A stretch of DNA of 64,000 bases from positions 1 through 64,000 of the forward strand of contig JAEUBA010000051.1 of NCBI GenBank assembly GCA_018257865.1, in the 5' to 3' direction. Both the position numbers and the translations under genes were made by a program. The notes under the pieces were generated by a model. The model was not told the DNA's origin. It saw nothing but the letters and a program-made list of their open reading frames with translations, and did no database searches. This document shows, piece after piece, positions 1 to 12,622 of this stretch. Within the stretch, counting starts at the first letter, position 1; each line of letters starts with the position of its first letter. The stretch comes from Stereocaulon alpinum (lineage: Eukaryota; Ascomycota; Lecanoromycetes; Lecanorales; Stereocaulaceae).

Positions 1-2871
1 AACCTATATATTAATAAGCTTATAGATACGCTATAGGAGGTAGTAGAGAATACTATCCTATTTAAGGAACCCTACGCCGGAGCTAAACTATACTAGAACG
101 GGGTATATATAAGAGTTACTAAGGCGTTATAGGTAGCGCTTAAGGCCTACCGCTATAGTAGAAATATATAGACTAAGGAGGCTCTCTACTAAACTAAAAG
201 GAAAAAGGTTACTATCCTATAAAAGACTAGGATAATAGCTTTCTAAGAGAGGGTCTATAGAGTATCGCTAAGGCTAGGAGGAGTATAATAACTTACTAAG
301 TAGGGAAGGGAGAGGAGTATATACTCTAAAGAGCTACTATAATTCCCAGCTATTAAAGACGGGAACGGGAATAAAGCGATAGACTTTAAAGGGAAGGTAG
401 AGGCCTTAAGGAGGGTCCTCTTCCCGCCTTTACCCCTAGTAGACTTAACGGATATTAAGGGGGCTAATTACCTAAAGCCTATTATAATAGATAGCGAGAT
501 TACTATAAAGGAGGTAAAGGATATAATCTAGTACCTAGTAGCGAATAAGGCCCTAAGGATTTTAGGGATCCTAAATAGGTTCTTAAGAGTAGTATATATA
601 AAAATAGGGGAGACCTTTTAAAGGGTATTTTAAGCGTACCTAGATTATAGATACTACCTAAAGAAGTTCCGCAAAGCGAATATAGTAATACTAAAGAAGT
701 TAAAGAAGACTAATTACTCTAAACCTAAGGCCTATTAACCTATTATACTACTAGATATACTTAGGAAAGTATTAGAGATAGTAATAATAAAATAACTTAG
801 CGGAATAGCTAAAGTAAATCACCTACTCCTAAAATACTAGATAGGAGGTAGGAAGAGATATTTAGTAGAAATAGCTCTAAAGACTATTATAGACTTAATC
901 TATATAATATAGAACTAAGGTAAGGATAATATAGCGAGTTTACTATTACTAGATATAGTAGGAGTATTTAATAATATATCCTATAAAAGGCTACTCTATA
1001 ACTTAAGGATAAAAGGAATCCCTAAGGGGATTATCTAGTAGACTGCGAGCTTCCTTAAGGATAGAGCGATATTAATAACCCTAGGGGGTAGGACTAGTCT
1101 AGTTAAGGCGGTAGAAACAGGGATCCTATAGGGATTACTAATATTACTAATCCTATTCCTCTTCTTTAATACGCTACTAATTAAAGTATACTTAAAGGTA
1201 AAGATCCTAGTATAGGTAGGAGGATTCGTAGATAATATATACCTACTAGTATATAGTAAGATAACGGAAACGAACTATAAGTAGCTAGAATAGGCCTATA
1301 AGCTCTACTAAATATAAGCGAAAATATATAAGGCGACGTTCGCGCCTTAGAAGTATAAACTAGTATATCTATTATATACCCCTAAAAGGTTTAATATAAA
1401 GGAGACGGTATAATTTAGTAACGTAGAGGTTAAGCCGGAAGCGAGTATTAGGGTCTTAGGGTTATATATTAATACTAAACTCCGCTAGGGCCTATATATA
1501 GCGTAGGTAAAGGTAAAGGCCGCTACTTAAGCCTAGGCGATTAAGTACCTAGCAGGATTAACTTAGGGAGCTACGTTTAAGAAGTATAGAAAGGTATATA
1601 GTATAGTAGTAAAGCCTATACTTATATTCGCTGCTCTAATATAGTATACCCCTACTAAGGGGTAAGGAGCTATAGAAAAGTATATTAAGACGCTTATAAT
1701 AATATAGAACGACTGCCTATAGATAGTACTTAGAGTATATAAGGTAATACTAGTCTAAGTCTTAGAAGCGGAAGTAGTTATTATACCTATCTAAACCTAT
1801 CTAGACGCCCTAGTTATAAGATATTAGGTACTAAGGGGAGTATACCCCTTAATAATCGAAGGTAACCGCTTAATCCGTAGGAGACTGTAGGGAAGGAGAG
1901 GAAGGGCGCGCCTAATACGCCTAACCCTATTACTAAAAAAGGAAGAATAGGCCCTATAGGAGCTTAAGGTAAAGGATTAGGATTAAGCGGTAATAGTAAT
2001 AAGGAGGAAGGTATATTAGTATAACCTAAAAACGGATATTAAGGAGTATTAAGACGTAGGCGTCCTAGCTAAAAAGATATAAGGCTAAGTAATAGTAAAG
2101 TAGATTAAGCGGTAGGAGGTATATAAGGATACTATCCCTAAGTACTCTTATATACCTATATAGAATAAACTATTATTCGGAGAAAGGTATAACTACTACC
2201 TAAAGCTTAAGAAGGTAGAAAGCTCGATAGCAGTCTAACTTTAAAGTAGGAAGAATAGGTTTAACTACTTCCTTTATAAGGTAAAAGTACTAGGGGTCCG
2301 TAGTACCTGCTATAGTTATAGATAGAGGAATTAAGATATAAAGTATATTCTCCTATACTACCTAAAGCTTAGCGATACTTAAAGGGAGCTTATTAAAGAG
2401 GTAGAGACTTATAATATTAGGACTATACTAGCTGAGGTTATTAATATAAGAGTAACTATAAGATAGCTAGTTAAGTTAGGATTCCTAATATAGTATTAAC
2501 TTACTAGGGAATAGCTCTCCTAGTCTAAACTCCCTATTAAAGTAGAACCGGTAATAAAAACCCTAAAGATAAAGAAGCCTAAGCGTAAGTAGAAGCTAAA
2601 GGCGGCGGAGCTACCGGAGTATTATAGGGCTTATTAGGGTAACGGAGATTATTATTACTAGTATTATAGAGCCTAGCGGCGAGATCGGATAAGCGGAGTA
2701 GAATAATAAGTAAGCTAATAAGCGAAAGTTTTTAGCTAGAAGGGGCGACTCTAGAAAGGTTTCTTTTACGTCTAGAGGGCCTTCAACCCCCCTAGATTTC
2801 CTAATAATATAAGAGAACACCCTTATTAGTATATATAGATACTAGAATAGGCGTATAAATTAATCAATCAA
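1..2871 (+). mobile_element. Degenerate Tad-type LINE (non-LTR) retrotransposon, RIP-mutated
   Basis: This is the 3' part of a LINE; the 5' end lies outside the window. Read with TAG/TAA as former glutamine codons, the plus strand gives a reverse-transcriptase palm: LLLLDIVGVFNNISYKRLLY from about 940 and GGFVDNIYLL near 1219, the latter matching the FADD box with D changed to N. A C-terminal RNA-binding-like segment follows at about 2190-2550 (SSIAVQLQSRKNRFNYFLYK). The element ends in a CAAT/TCAA-type tail at about 2860-2871, usual for fungal Tad1-like LINEs. Stops occur every few codons, so it is dead. CpA and TpG are nearly absent. The same 3' tail recurs near 14,160-14,231. The exact clade is inferred from motif resemblance. 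Confidence 0.8.
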
Positions 2872-4826
2872 GGTCCCTATAATTAATATTAGATATATAG
2901 TAGTAATAACGCTAGAAGTTAATCTATTAGGCCTAACTATTATTAATATAGGATATACGTAGTACTCGTTCTACTAGCGCTTTAACTTCGTAACCTTTAA
3001 GCCCGCTATTAGTACTCTAATTACTAGAATTAGCGAGGTATAGCTTAAGCCTACTAAGCGTAGAACGGTAAAGATCCTATACCTAGGGAAGAATATACTA
3101 CTATATAATATCCTCTACGTACCTAAGCTAAGGGTAAACCTCCTCTTAAGCTCCTAGCTAATAGATATTAGAATCTATATTAAATTTACTAAAAACAGCT
3201 ATATAATCTTATACCCTAAGCTTAGTAATATAATCGCTAAATAATAATTCAGCCTCTATATATTAGAACTTCCTTAGGGGTAATAACTTATATTAAATAT
3301 ATATAGCGTACCTCTAGACGCTATCCGCTAGCTCTAATACGCCCGTATAGGTTATATAGGTTAATAAAATATAGATTAGCTACCTAATATAGCTACTAAA
3401 GTAGACTTCTTAAAGAAATTCTTAGATAAATTAACCTATAAATACTATATTCTAAGCTGCTATTAGTCTACCCTATATAAGAACTTTATTAAACTTAGAA
3501 TACGCCTAATAGAATTTATTTATAGCGATATTATAGGACCTATTAAACCTATTAGCTTTAATAATAGTAAATAGGTAGTTACCTTTAAAGATAACTTCAC
3601 CTACTACTCCGAAGTCTACTGCGTAAAATATAAATCAGAGCTTAGCGATCTATTCTAATAGTTTTAATAAGTATAAGCGAATAGGGCGCCTAATCCGACG
3701 CCTGCGTATAAATAATAAGGGCGAATATATTAAAGGAACCTTTTAAGAATACCTTAGCCTTAAAGGGATTATCTATAAGCCTATAGTACCTAGAAACCTA
3801 GAATAAAATAGGACTATTAAACGTTTCAGGTAGGTCCTTATTAGATATACTTACCCTCTATTATTAGGCTCTAAACTTAATAAGTCTTTTTAACCTAAAA
3901 TTATAAAAACAGCTAATTATCTTACCGTCTAGAGCTTAGTTATAAAGCTTAGGAAGACCCTATATAAGGTCTTCTATAAGTATAAGCCCTATCTTAGGTA
4001 CCTAAGAACCCTTAGCTTTAAAATATAGGCGCGAAACCGTCTCTAAAAGAAATTTATAGATAAAAGCGACCCCTATTTCCTTTTAGGATATAAAGGGGAT
4101 AGCTATATCTTTCGCCTATAGTTACTAAAACAGCGCGCTATTATCCGCGCCGTTAACGTCTATATATAGGAGAAACGGCCCTACTTCTATAGGGGTAAAG
4201 AACCCCTAGCTAAACGCTAATAGACCTCCGCTTTAGGGGAGGCGTATAATAGGAATTAGAATTCTATTAACTTTAACTTTAATATATCCTTAGTATAATT
4301 ACTTAACTAAGAATCCTTAGGAGAATTACCTCCTTTAGGGGGAGAATTACCTCCCTTACCCTTAACTTCTAAAGAAATATTATATTCTCCTTCTTTAGGC
4401 CTAAGTTTACTATTAATACTAGGCTCTTTAGCCCTATTATAGCTAGTATTACTAATAATAATAGGTGCTATAGAAGAGCGAGAGATAACTTAAGTCCTAG
4501 TAATATACCCTAAGCTCGATATCCCTAATATACGGAACCTCTCGCCAGATCCCCTCTATAGGTATTTAGTAATCTCTCTACTAGCTTAGGCAAATTTAGC
4601 GGAACCCTATAAACCTAAAACCTACGCTAAAGTAATAGCTAATAATATATATAAAATATAGTAGGAGCTTACTATAAATAACGAATTTAACTCCCTTATA
4701 ACTAATAATACCTAGATACTAACGTCGCCCCCGGATAGCCGGAAAGTTCTTAGGGGCAAATAGGTCTATACCTTAAAGTATAGCCCTAAAGAGGAAATTA
4801 TACGCTATAAGGTACGCTAGGTTATT
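2872..4826 (+). mobile_element. Copia retrotransposon copy A, left fragment (pre-integrase/integrase), RIP-mutated
   Basis: This fragment starts abruptly next to the LINE tail and is collinear with copy B from about 6933 (both run ggtccctataattaatatta). It covers the GAG-pre-integrase region and the integrase core to its C-terminal part, with stops wherever glutamine is expected. The copy is interrupted at 4826, right after TTATT, by the LTR of copy B. It resumes at 10,754 with the duplicated TTATT and the reverse-transcriptase region. The 5' LTR and gag are missing, either removed or separated by the LINE. It is non-functional. Confidence 0.85.
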
Positions 4827-4958
4827 TGTTAAAATTCGGGTGTTCGATATCCTAAGGCTTAGTTATTAATAACTAAGGCTTAGCCCTAACCCTTATATAT
4901 ATCTCGTATAGTCGTACTTAGCTAGATAATTAAGTATTCTACCTATTATATTTTAATA
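4827..4958 (+). repeat. 5' LTR of Copia copy B (132 bp)
   Basis: The LTR begins TGTTAAAATTC and ends TATTTTAATA, a RIP-altered form of the TTTTAACA end kept in the 3' LTR. It holds a perfect 20-bp palindrome at 4858-4877. By eye it differs from the 3' LTR only by C/T or G/A transitions. Confidence 0.9.
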
Positions 4959-7900
4959 GGTTATAAGCTTAGTACGCTGAGTATCGCTAGAAATAGCTCT
5001 TCTTCTAAAATTATATTCCTCTTAAATAGTTACTAAATCCTCCCTAACGTAAGCTACGTATACGTATACTAAACCTCTAATACTTAGTCTAAGGTAATAA
5101 CTCTTTAATCTTTATACTGCGAGATTAACTTATAGCGATAATAATCAATTAAAAAGAGAAGGCTAGGAACTCCTAGCTATTCTATTCTTTCTAGGGTTAT
5201 TACTACTAAAAAGTACGCTAATAAGTGCTATTAAGTAATCCCTTCTAGCGTGCCTTAATAGGTATCTATAAACTCTAAAGCTAAGCCCCTAAAAGCGATA
5301 TCTAGCTTCTATAGTAAGAATACTAACCTATATAAGTAGAATTATCGAATTTTATATTAAAAACAAGACTTTTTAGACGCTAGAAAGCGATTAATTATTA
5401 ATTACTAGGGGGGCTAGGTCCTAACCCCTTAATTTCTTCCTAAAGGCTGGTATCCCTAGCTATTATTAAAGGCTAGTATCCCCTGCTACCTTTCCTAATA
5501 AGTTAGAGGCTGGTATTACCCTAGCCGCTAGAATACTAGGGTTAAAATCCTTAGGAGATATCTATAAGATATCCGCTATTAGTATAGCTAGAAATCTATT
5601 ATCTTCTTTATCTTCTAACTTAATACTATCTACTACTAATCTAAACCCTATCTAGTATATAAATACTATTACTTAGGTATACTACTACTCTAAATATAAG
5701 TACTTCTAGTACCTTCTTTAGGACCTAATCTAATTTAATAAGTTACCTCTTAACTATATTAATACTAATTATATACCCCTAAAATAGTTACTATCTCCTT
5801 ATAACTCTAATTCTAAAGCTAGTAAATTAACCCTAAAACCTTCTAGTAATTCTAATATCTTTAGCCTTTAAGCTAAATATATACTATCTTAGGCTCCCTT
5901 AGGTCCCTAGGCGAAATAATAGTATAAGGAAATAACTACTACTACCGCTCGTCCCTAAAAGACTTAGCTAACTTAAAGACCTCTAAAGCCTATAACTCTC
6001 TTCTAAAATATAAATACCTATATTATAGCAGCTGAAGAGTCTTATAGTAGTAGTAGTATTATAGTAGCTAAAGAATCTTATAGTAGTAGTAGGAGCTTCC
6101 TACTTACCTCTATCTCTATCTTAGAGTCTAACTTTAGGTACTCTTAGTAGGTTAAGGAGATAGATAATTAGCTTATACTTAATAACTTAAAGCCTTTTAC
6201 TACTAAAACCTAAGTAAAAGCCTATACTATAATTTATAACTAACTTAGGTTTAACGCTTAGAAAATTATAAAGAACCTTACTATAGTAGATAAGATTCTA
6301 ACTAAAGTCTCCTTAAACTTTAAGCCTAAAGGGACTAGTATCTATATTAAATTAGTATAATACCTCTATTTAACCTCTTTAGAATCCTTTAAGGATATTA
6401 CTAAATATACCTAGAAGTTCTAAGAGGTTAATACCGAACTTAAGGAGCTTAATACTAAAGTAGCCCTACTAGAACTATACCTAATTTACCTCTATCTTTT
6501 AGGACTTAGTAAAGCTTATAATACCTTTAAAATAGCTTATATTTAAAGCTACACCCTATTTAGCGCTAATAAAGTCGACTTTAATAAGGTCTCCTTAGCT
6601 ACCGCTAATAAAGAATAACGAATCTAGGTATAATATAAGTACTCCGGACTAGTAATATTTATAGGTAGGAAGTCTACTAAAGATTATAACTCTAAGAATA
6701 ATAAGCCTTAGGAATACTACCCTTACTATAAGAAGCTTAAGCGAAAGGATACTTATCTAATTATAAAGTACTAGCAGCTTTACCCTAAAATAAAACCTAA
6801 GAAGTTTAAGTCTAAGGATAAAAGGTCTAAGAAATAGAAGTTTAAATATAATAATAGCCTTATTAAAGGGCTAATATTTAGGACCCTCACCGCTAATAGC
6901 GACTTTAATATTTAAGATACTAGTATAAATAGGGTCCCTATAATTAATATTAGATATATAGTAGTAACGACGCTAGAAGTTAATCTATTAGGCCTAACTA
7001 TTATTAATATAGGATATACGCAGTACTCGTTCTACTAGCGCTCCGACTTCGTAACCTTTAAGCCCGCTATTAGTACTTTAATTACTAGAATTAGTAGGGT
7101 ATAGCTTAAGCCTACTAGGCGTAGGATAGTAAAGATTCTATACCTAAGGAAGAATATACTACTATATAACGTCCTCTATATACCTAAGCTAGGGGTAAAC
7201 CTCCTCTTAGGCTCCCAGCTAATAGATATTAGAATCTATATTAAATTCGCTAAAAACGGCTATATAATCTTATACCCTAAGCTTAGTAATATAATCGCTA
7301 AATAATAATTTAGCCTCTATATATTAGAACTTCCCTAGGGGTAATAACTTATATTAAACGCGTATAGCGTACCTTTAGACGCTATCCGCTAGCTTTAATA
7401 CGCCCGTATAGGTTATATAGGTTAATAAAACGTAGATTAGCTACCTAATATAGCTACTAGAGTAGACTTCTTAAAGAAATTCTTAGATAAATTAACCTAT
7501 AAATACTATATTCTAAGCTGTTATTAGTCTACCCTATATAAGGACTTTATTAAACTTAGAATACGCCTAATAGAATTTATTTATAGTAATATTATAGGAC
7601 CTATTAAGCCTATTAGCTTTAATAGTAGTAAATAGGTAGTTACCTTTAAAGATAACTTTACCTACTACTCCGAAGTCTACTATATAAAATATAAATCGGA
7701 GCTTAGCGATCTATTCCGACGGTTTTAGTATAAGTATAAGCGAATAGGGCGCCTAATCCGACGCCTATATATAGATAATAGGGGCGAATATATTAAAGGA
7801 ACCTTTTAAGAATACCTTAGCCTTAAAGGGATTATCTATAAGCCTATAGTACCTAGAAACCCGGAATAAAATAGGATTATTAAATATTTTAGGTAGGTCC

Positions 7901-10621
7901 TTATTAGATATACTTACCCTCTACTATTAAGCTCTAAACTTAATAAGTCTTTTTAGCCTAAAATTATAAAAATAGCTAATTACCTTACTATCCGGAGCTT
8001 AGTTATAAAGCTTAGAAAGACCCTATATAAGGCCTTCTATAAGTATAAGCCTTATCTTAGGTACCTAAGAACCCTTAGCTTTAAAATATAGGCGCGAAAC
8101 TATCTCTAAAAGAAATTTATAGATAAAAGCGACCCCTATTTCCTCTTAGGATATAAAGGGGATAGCTATATCTTTCGCCTATAGTTACTAAAACAGCGCG
8201 CTATTATCCGCGCCGTTAACGTCTATATATAGGAGAAACGGCCCTACTTCTATAAGGGTAAAGAACCCTTAGCTAAACGCTAATAGACCTCCGCTTTAGG
8301 GGAGGCGTATAATAGGAATTAGAATTCTATTAACTTTAACTTTAATATATCCTTAGTATAATTACCTAACTAAGAATCCTTAGGAGAATTACCTCCTTTA
8401 GGGGGAGAATTACCTCCCTTACCCCTAACTTCTAAAGAAATATTATATTCTCCTTCTCTAAGCCTAAGTTTACTATTAATACTAAGCTCTCTAGCCCTAT
8501 TACAGCTAGTATTACTAATAATAATAGGTACTATAGAAGAGCGAGAGATAACTTAAGTCCTAGTAATATACCCTAAGCTTAATATCCCTAATATACGGAA
8601 CCTCTTACTAGATCCCCTCTATAGGTATTTAGCGATCTCTCTACTAGCTTAGGCGAATTTAGCGGAACCCTATAAACCTAAAACCTACGCTGAAGTAATA
8701 GCTAATAATATATATAAAATATAGTAGGAGCTCGCTATAAATAACGAATTTAACTCCCTTATAACTAATAATACTTAGATACTAATATCGCCCCTAGATA
8801 GCTAGAAAGTTCTTAGGGGTAGATAGGTTTATACCTTAAAGTATAGCCCTAAAGGGAAAATTATATACTATAAGGTACGCTGGGTCGTTTAAGGCTTTAA
8901 ATAACGAAAAGGTCTTAATTATAATAAGACTTTCGCCTTAGTAGTTAAACTTATAAGCTATAAGGCTATATTTATAATTACCGCTGCTATAGATTAGGAC
9001 TTAGAGTAGATAGACGTTAAAATAGTATTCCTCTATAGGGACGTAGAAGAGGAGATCTTTATAGAATAGCCTAAAGGCTTTATTTAAGGGGAGGTAAAAG
9101 TTTACCGCCTAAATAAGGCTCTATACGGCCTGAAATAATCCCCCTAAGTATAGTATAATACCTTCGCTAGCTTTATAAACGCCGAATTAGGCGTCATCCC
9201 GTTAGAAGCTAACTTAAGTATATTTATCGACCCTAAAGATAGGACGCTGATTACCCTATATATAGATAATTTACTAATTATAGGCCTTAGTAAGGAAGCT
9301 ATTTAAAGGGTTAAAGATACCCTTAACTATTAATTCTATATAACGGATCTTAGGCTATATAGCTATTACTTAGGGATAATAGTTACCTAGAACCGCTAAT
9401 AACGAACGCTACAACTAAGCTAAGAGGCCTATATTAAGAAAGTACTTTAGGACTTTAGCCTCTAGGAATATAAAGAAACTGCGACCCCTATAGAGATAAC
9501 TTACTATCTTAAAAAAGCCCCTAACGGTTTCTAAGCTAACGCCTAAGACCGCCTGCTATATTAGAAGGCTATTAGGTCGCTAATATATATAATACTAAGG
9601 ACTTAACCTAATATTATATACCCTATATTAGTAGTTAGTTACTACGGTATAAACCTAATATAAGCTTATTAGGGAGTAGTTAAACGAATCTTCCGATATC
9701 TTAAGTTAATAACCAAATACTAATTAACCTTCTTAAGACTAATTTAGGTACTAATAGGCTATACTAACTCTAATTAGGCGGGAGACCGTAATACGCGCTA
9801 ATCCACCTTAGGTTATATCTTTAATATAGGTAGCGGGGCTATTAGCTAGTTATCTAAGTAATAACCTATTATAGCCCTTTCTACCTATAAGGCTAAATAT
9901 ATTAGTTAGACCTTAGCGTCTAAGGAAGTAGTATAGCTTTAAAACCTACTAAGGTAGCTTAAGCTTAGTAGCTAGGAACCCTAAGTAGTAATTATCTATA
10001 GGGATAATTAAGGCGCGATCGCCCTTATAAAGAATCCGGAATTCTATACTTATAGCAAGTATATTAATATACGCTACTACTTTATTCGGGAGTAAGTTAC
10101 GAATAGTATAGTAGACCTCCGCTATATACCTATTAAGTATTAAGTTGCTAATAGGCTTACTAAACCTCTCTATAAGGATAAATTTATAGAGTTCCGTAAT
10201 AATTTAGGCTTAGAATATATCGCCTAAGGCAGAGCTTTAGTAGGAGTAACTACCTAGATTTAGTAGGAGTACCCCTAAGGATCGCGCGCGAATACGACTC
10301 TATTAGGGTAACTATACCTAGATTATCCCTAAAGCTATTATTATACTTCGTAATATCTATTAGCCCTATATACTGCCTAACTAACTATTAGTAGGAAATT
10401 AGTATATATAAGATAATTATTAGAATAAAAATTTAAATAACCGTATTTTGCCATTTTTTAGAAAGTTTTAGTAGTAGTAGTAAAAGATAAGCTCTACTAT
10501 CCTACTAAATACTAGGTATTTAGGGCAAAAAGCAGTTGCAACTAGCGTATAGTAAATTAGTTGTTTTAGCGGACTATAATTTAATATATCTAGTATTCGG
10601 CGTACTATATTCGAGTAGGAG

Positions 10622-10753
10622 TATTAAAATTCGGGTGTTCGATATCCTAAGGCTTAGTTATTAATAACTAAGGCTTAGCCCTAACCCTTATATATATCTC
10701 GCACAGTCGCACTTAGCTAGATAATCAAGTATTCTACCTATTACATTTTAACA
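10622..10753 (+). repeat. 3' LTR of Copia copy B (132 bp)
   Basis: It has the same length and order as 4827-4958. It keeps several CA dinucleotides lost from the 5' LTR (for example in cgcacagtcgcac), so it is less RIP-mutated. It ends in TTTTAACA and is followed by the TTATT duplication. Confidence 0.9.
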
Positions 10754-12622
10754 TTATTTAAGGCTTCGAATAATAAAAAGGTCTTAATTATAATAAGACT
10801 TTCGCCTTAGTAGTTAAACCTATAAGCTATAAGGCTATATTTATAATTACCGCTGCTATAGATTAGGACCTAAAGTAGATAGACGTTAAAATAGTATTCC
10901 TTTATAGGGATATAGAAGAGGAGATCTTTATAGAATAGCCTAAAGGCTTTATTTAAGGGGAGGTAAAAGTTTACCGCCTAAATAAGGCTCTATACGGCCT
11001 GAAATAATCCCCCTAAGTATAGTATAATACCTTCGCTAGCTTTATAAACGCTGAATTAGGCGTCGTCCTATTAAAAGCTAATTTAAGCGTATTTATTAAC
11101 CCTAAAGATAGGAGGCTAATTACCCTATATATAGATAATTTACTAATTACGGGCCTTAGTAAGGAAGCTATTTAAAGGGTTAAAGATACCCTTAACTATT
11201 AATTCTATATAACGGATCTTAGGCTATATAGCTATTACTTAGGGATAATAGTTACCTAAAACCGCTAATAACGAACGCTATAACTAGGCTAAGAGGCTTA
11301 TATTAAGAAAGTACTTTAAGACTTTAGCCTTTAGGAATATAAAGAAACCGCGACCTCTATAGAGATAACTTACTATCTTAAAAAAGCCCTTAATAGTTTC
11401 TAAGCTAACGCCTAAGACCGCCTACTATATTAGAAGGCTATTAGGTCGCTAATATACGCAATACTAAGGACTTAACCTAATATTATATACCCTATATTAG
11501 TAGTTAGTTACTATAGTATAAACCTAACGTAAGCTTATTAGGGAGTAGTTAAACGAATCTTCTAATATCTTAAGTTAATAACTAAATACTAATTAACCTT
11601 TTTAGGACTAATTTAGGTACTAATAGGCTATACTAACTCTAATTAGGCGGGAGACCGTAATACGCGCTAATCTACCTTAGGTTATATCTTTAATATAGGT
11701 AGCGGGGCTATTAGCTAGTTATCTAAGCGATAACCTATTATAGCCCTTTCTACCTATAAGGCTAAATATATTAGTTAGACCCTAGCGTTTAGGGAAGCAG
11801 TATAGCTTTAAAACCTACTAAGGTAGCTTAAGCTTAGTAGCTAGGAACCTTAAGTAGTAATTATCTATAGGGATAATTAAAGCGCGATCGCCCTTATAAA
11901 GAATCCGGAATTCTATACTTATAGTAAGTATATCAATATATACTACTACTTTATTTAGGAGTAAGTTATAAATAGTATAGTAGACCTCCGCTATATACCT
12001 ACTAAGTATTAAGTTACTAATAGGCTTACTAAACCTCTCTATAAAGATAAATTTATAGAGTTCCGTAATAATTTAGGCTTAGAATATATCGCCTAAGGTA
12101 GAGCTTTAGTAGGAGTAACTACCTAGATCTAGTAGGAGTACCCCTAAGGATCGCGCGCGAATACGACTCTATTAGGGTAACTATACCTAGATTATCCCTA
12201 GAGCTATTATTATACTTCGTAATATCTATTAGCCCTATATACTGCCTAACTAACTATTAGTAGGAAATTAGTATATATAAGATAATTATTAAAATAAAAA
12301 TTTAAATAACCGTATTTTGCTATTTTTTAGAAAGTTTTGGTAGTAGCAGTAAAAGATAAGCTCTACTATCCTACTAAATACTAGGTATTTAGGGCAAAAA
12401 GTAGTTATAACTAGCGTATAGTAAATTAGTCGTTTTAATAGACTATAATTTAATATATCTAGTATTCGGCGTACTATATTTAAGTAGGAGTATTAAAATT
12501 TAGGTATTCGATATCCTAAGGCTTAGTTATTAATAACTAAGGCTTAGCCCTAACCCTTATATATATCTCGTATAGTCGCACTTAGCTAGATAATTAAGTA
12601 TTCTACCTATTACATTTTAACA
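10754..12622 (+). mobile_element. Copia copy A, right fragment (RT, RNase H, 3' LTR), RIP-mutated
   Basis: This continues the copy A reading frame from 4826. It is collinear with copy B from about 8886 to the end, and so includes the reverse-transcriptase region (LYGLK near 10,990), RNase H (from about 11,620) and the 3' LTR at 12,491-12,622. The second TTATT at its left edge shows the split was caused by insertion of copy B. Many TAG/TAA stops are present. Confidence 0.9.
12491..12622 (+). repeat. 3' LTR of Copia copy A (132 bp)
   Basis: A third copy of the 132-bp LTR, starting TATTAAAATTTAGG and ending TTTTAACA. Differences from the copy B LTRs that I see are transitions. Confidence 0.88.

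Larger units (their letters stand above)
4827..10753 (+). mobile_element. Full-length Copia LTR retrotransposon copy B, nested in copy A, RIP-inactivated
   Basis: The element is 5,927 bp with two 132-bp LTRs and a TTATT target duplication on both sides (4822-4826 and 10,754-10,758). A primer-binding-like stretch follows the 5' LTR. With RIP stops read as glutamine the domain order is: gag (about 6180-6640), knuckle-like region (about 6700-6780), GAG-pre-integrase (about 6930-7430), integrase (about 7430-8120), reverse transcriptase with LYGLK at 9121 and a YIDN box (from YVDD) near 9258, and RNase H from about 9755 (GYTNSN then AGD). This Pol order is diagnostic of Ty1/Copia. Dozens of TAG/TAA stops make it inactive. 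It inserted after copy A but has suffered the same mutation regime. Confidence 0.92.

Noticed and set aside
2611..2820. Minus-strand open frame of 69 codons inside the LINE 3' end
   Set aside because: It is antisense to the LINE and made of RIP-altered sequence; no family resemblance.
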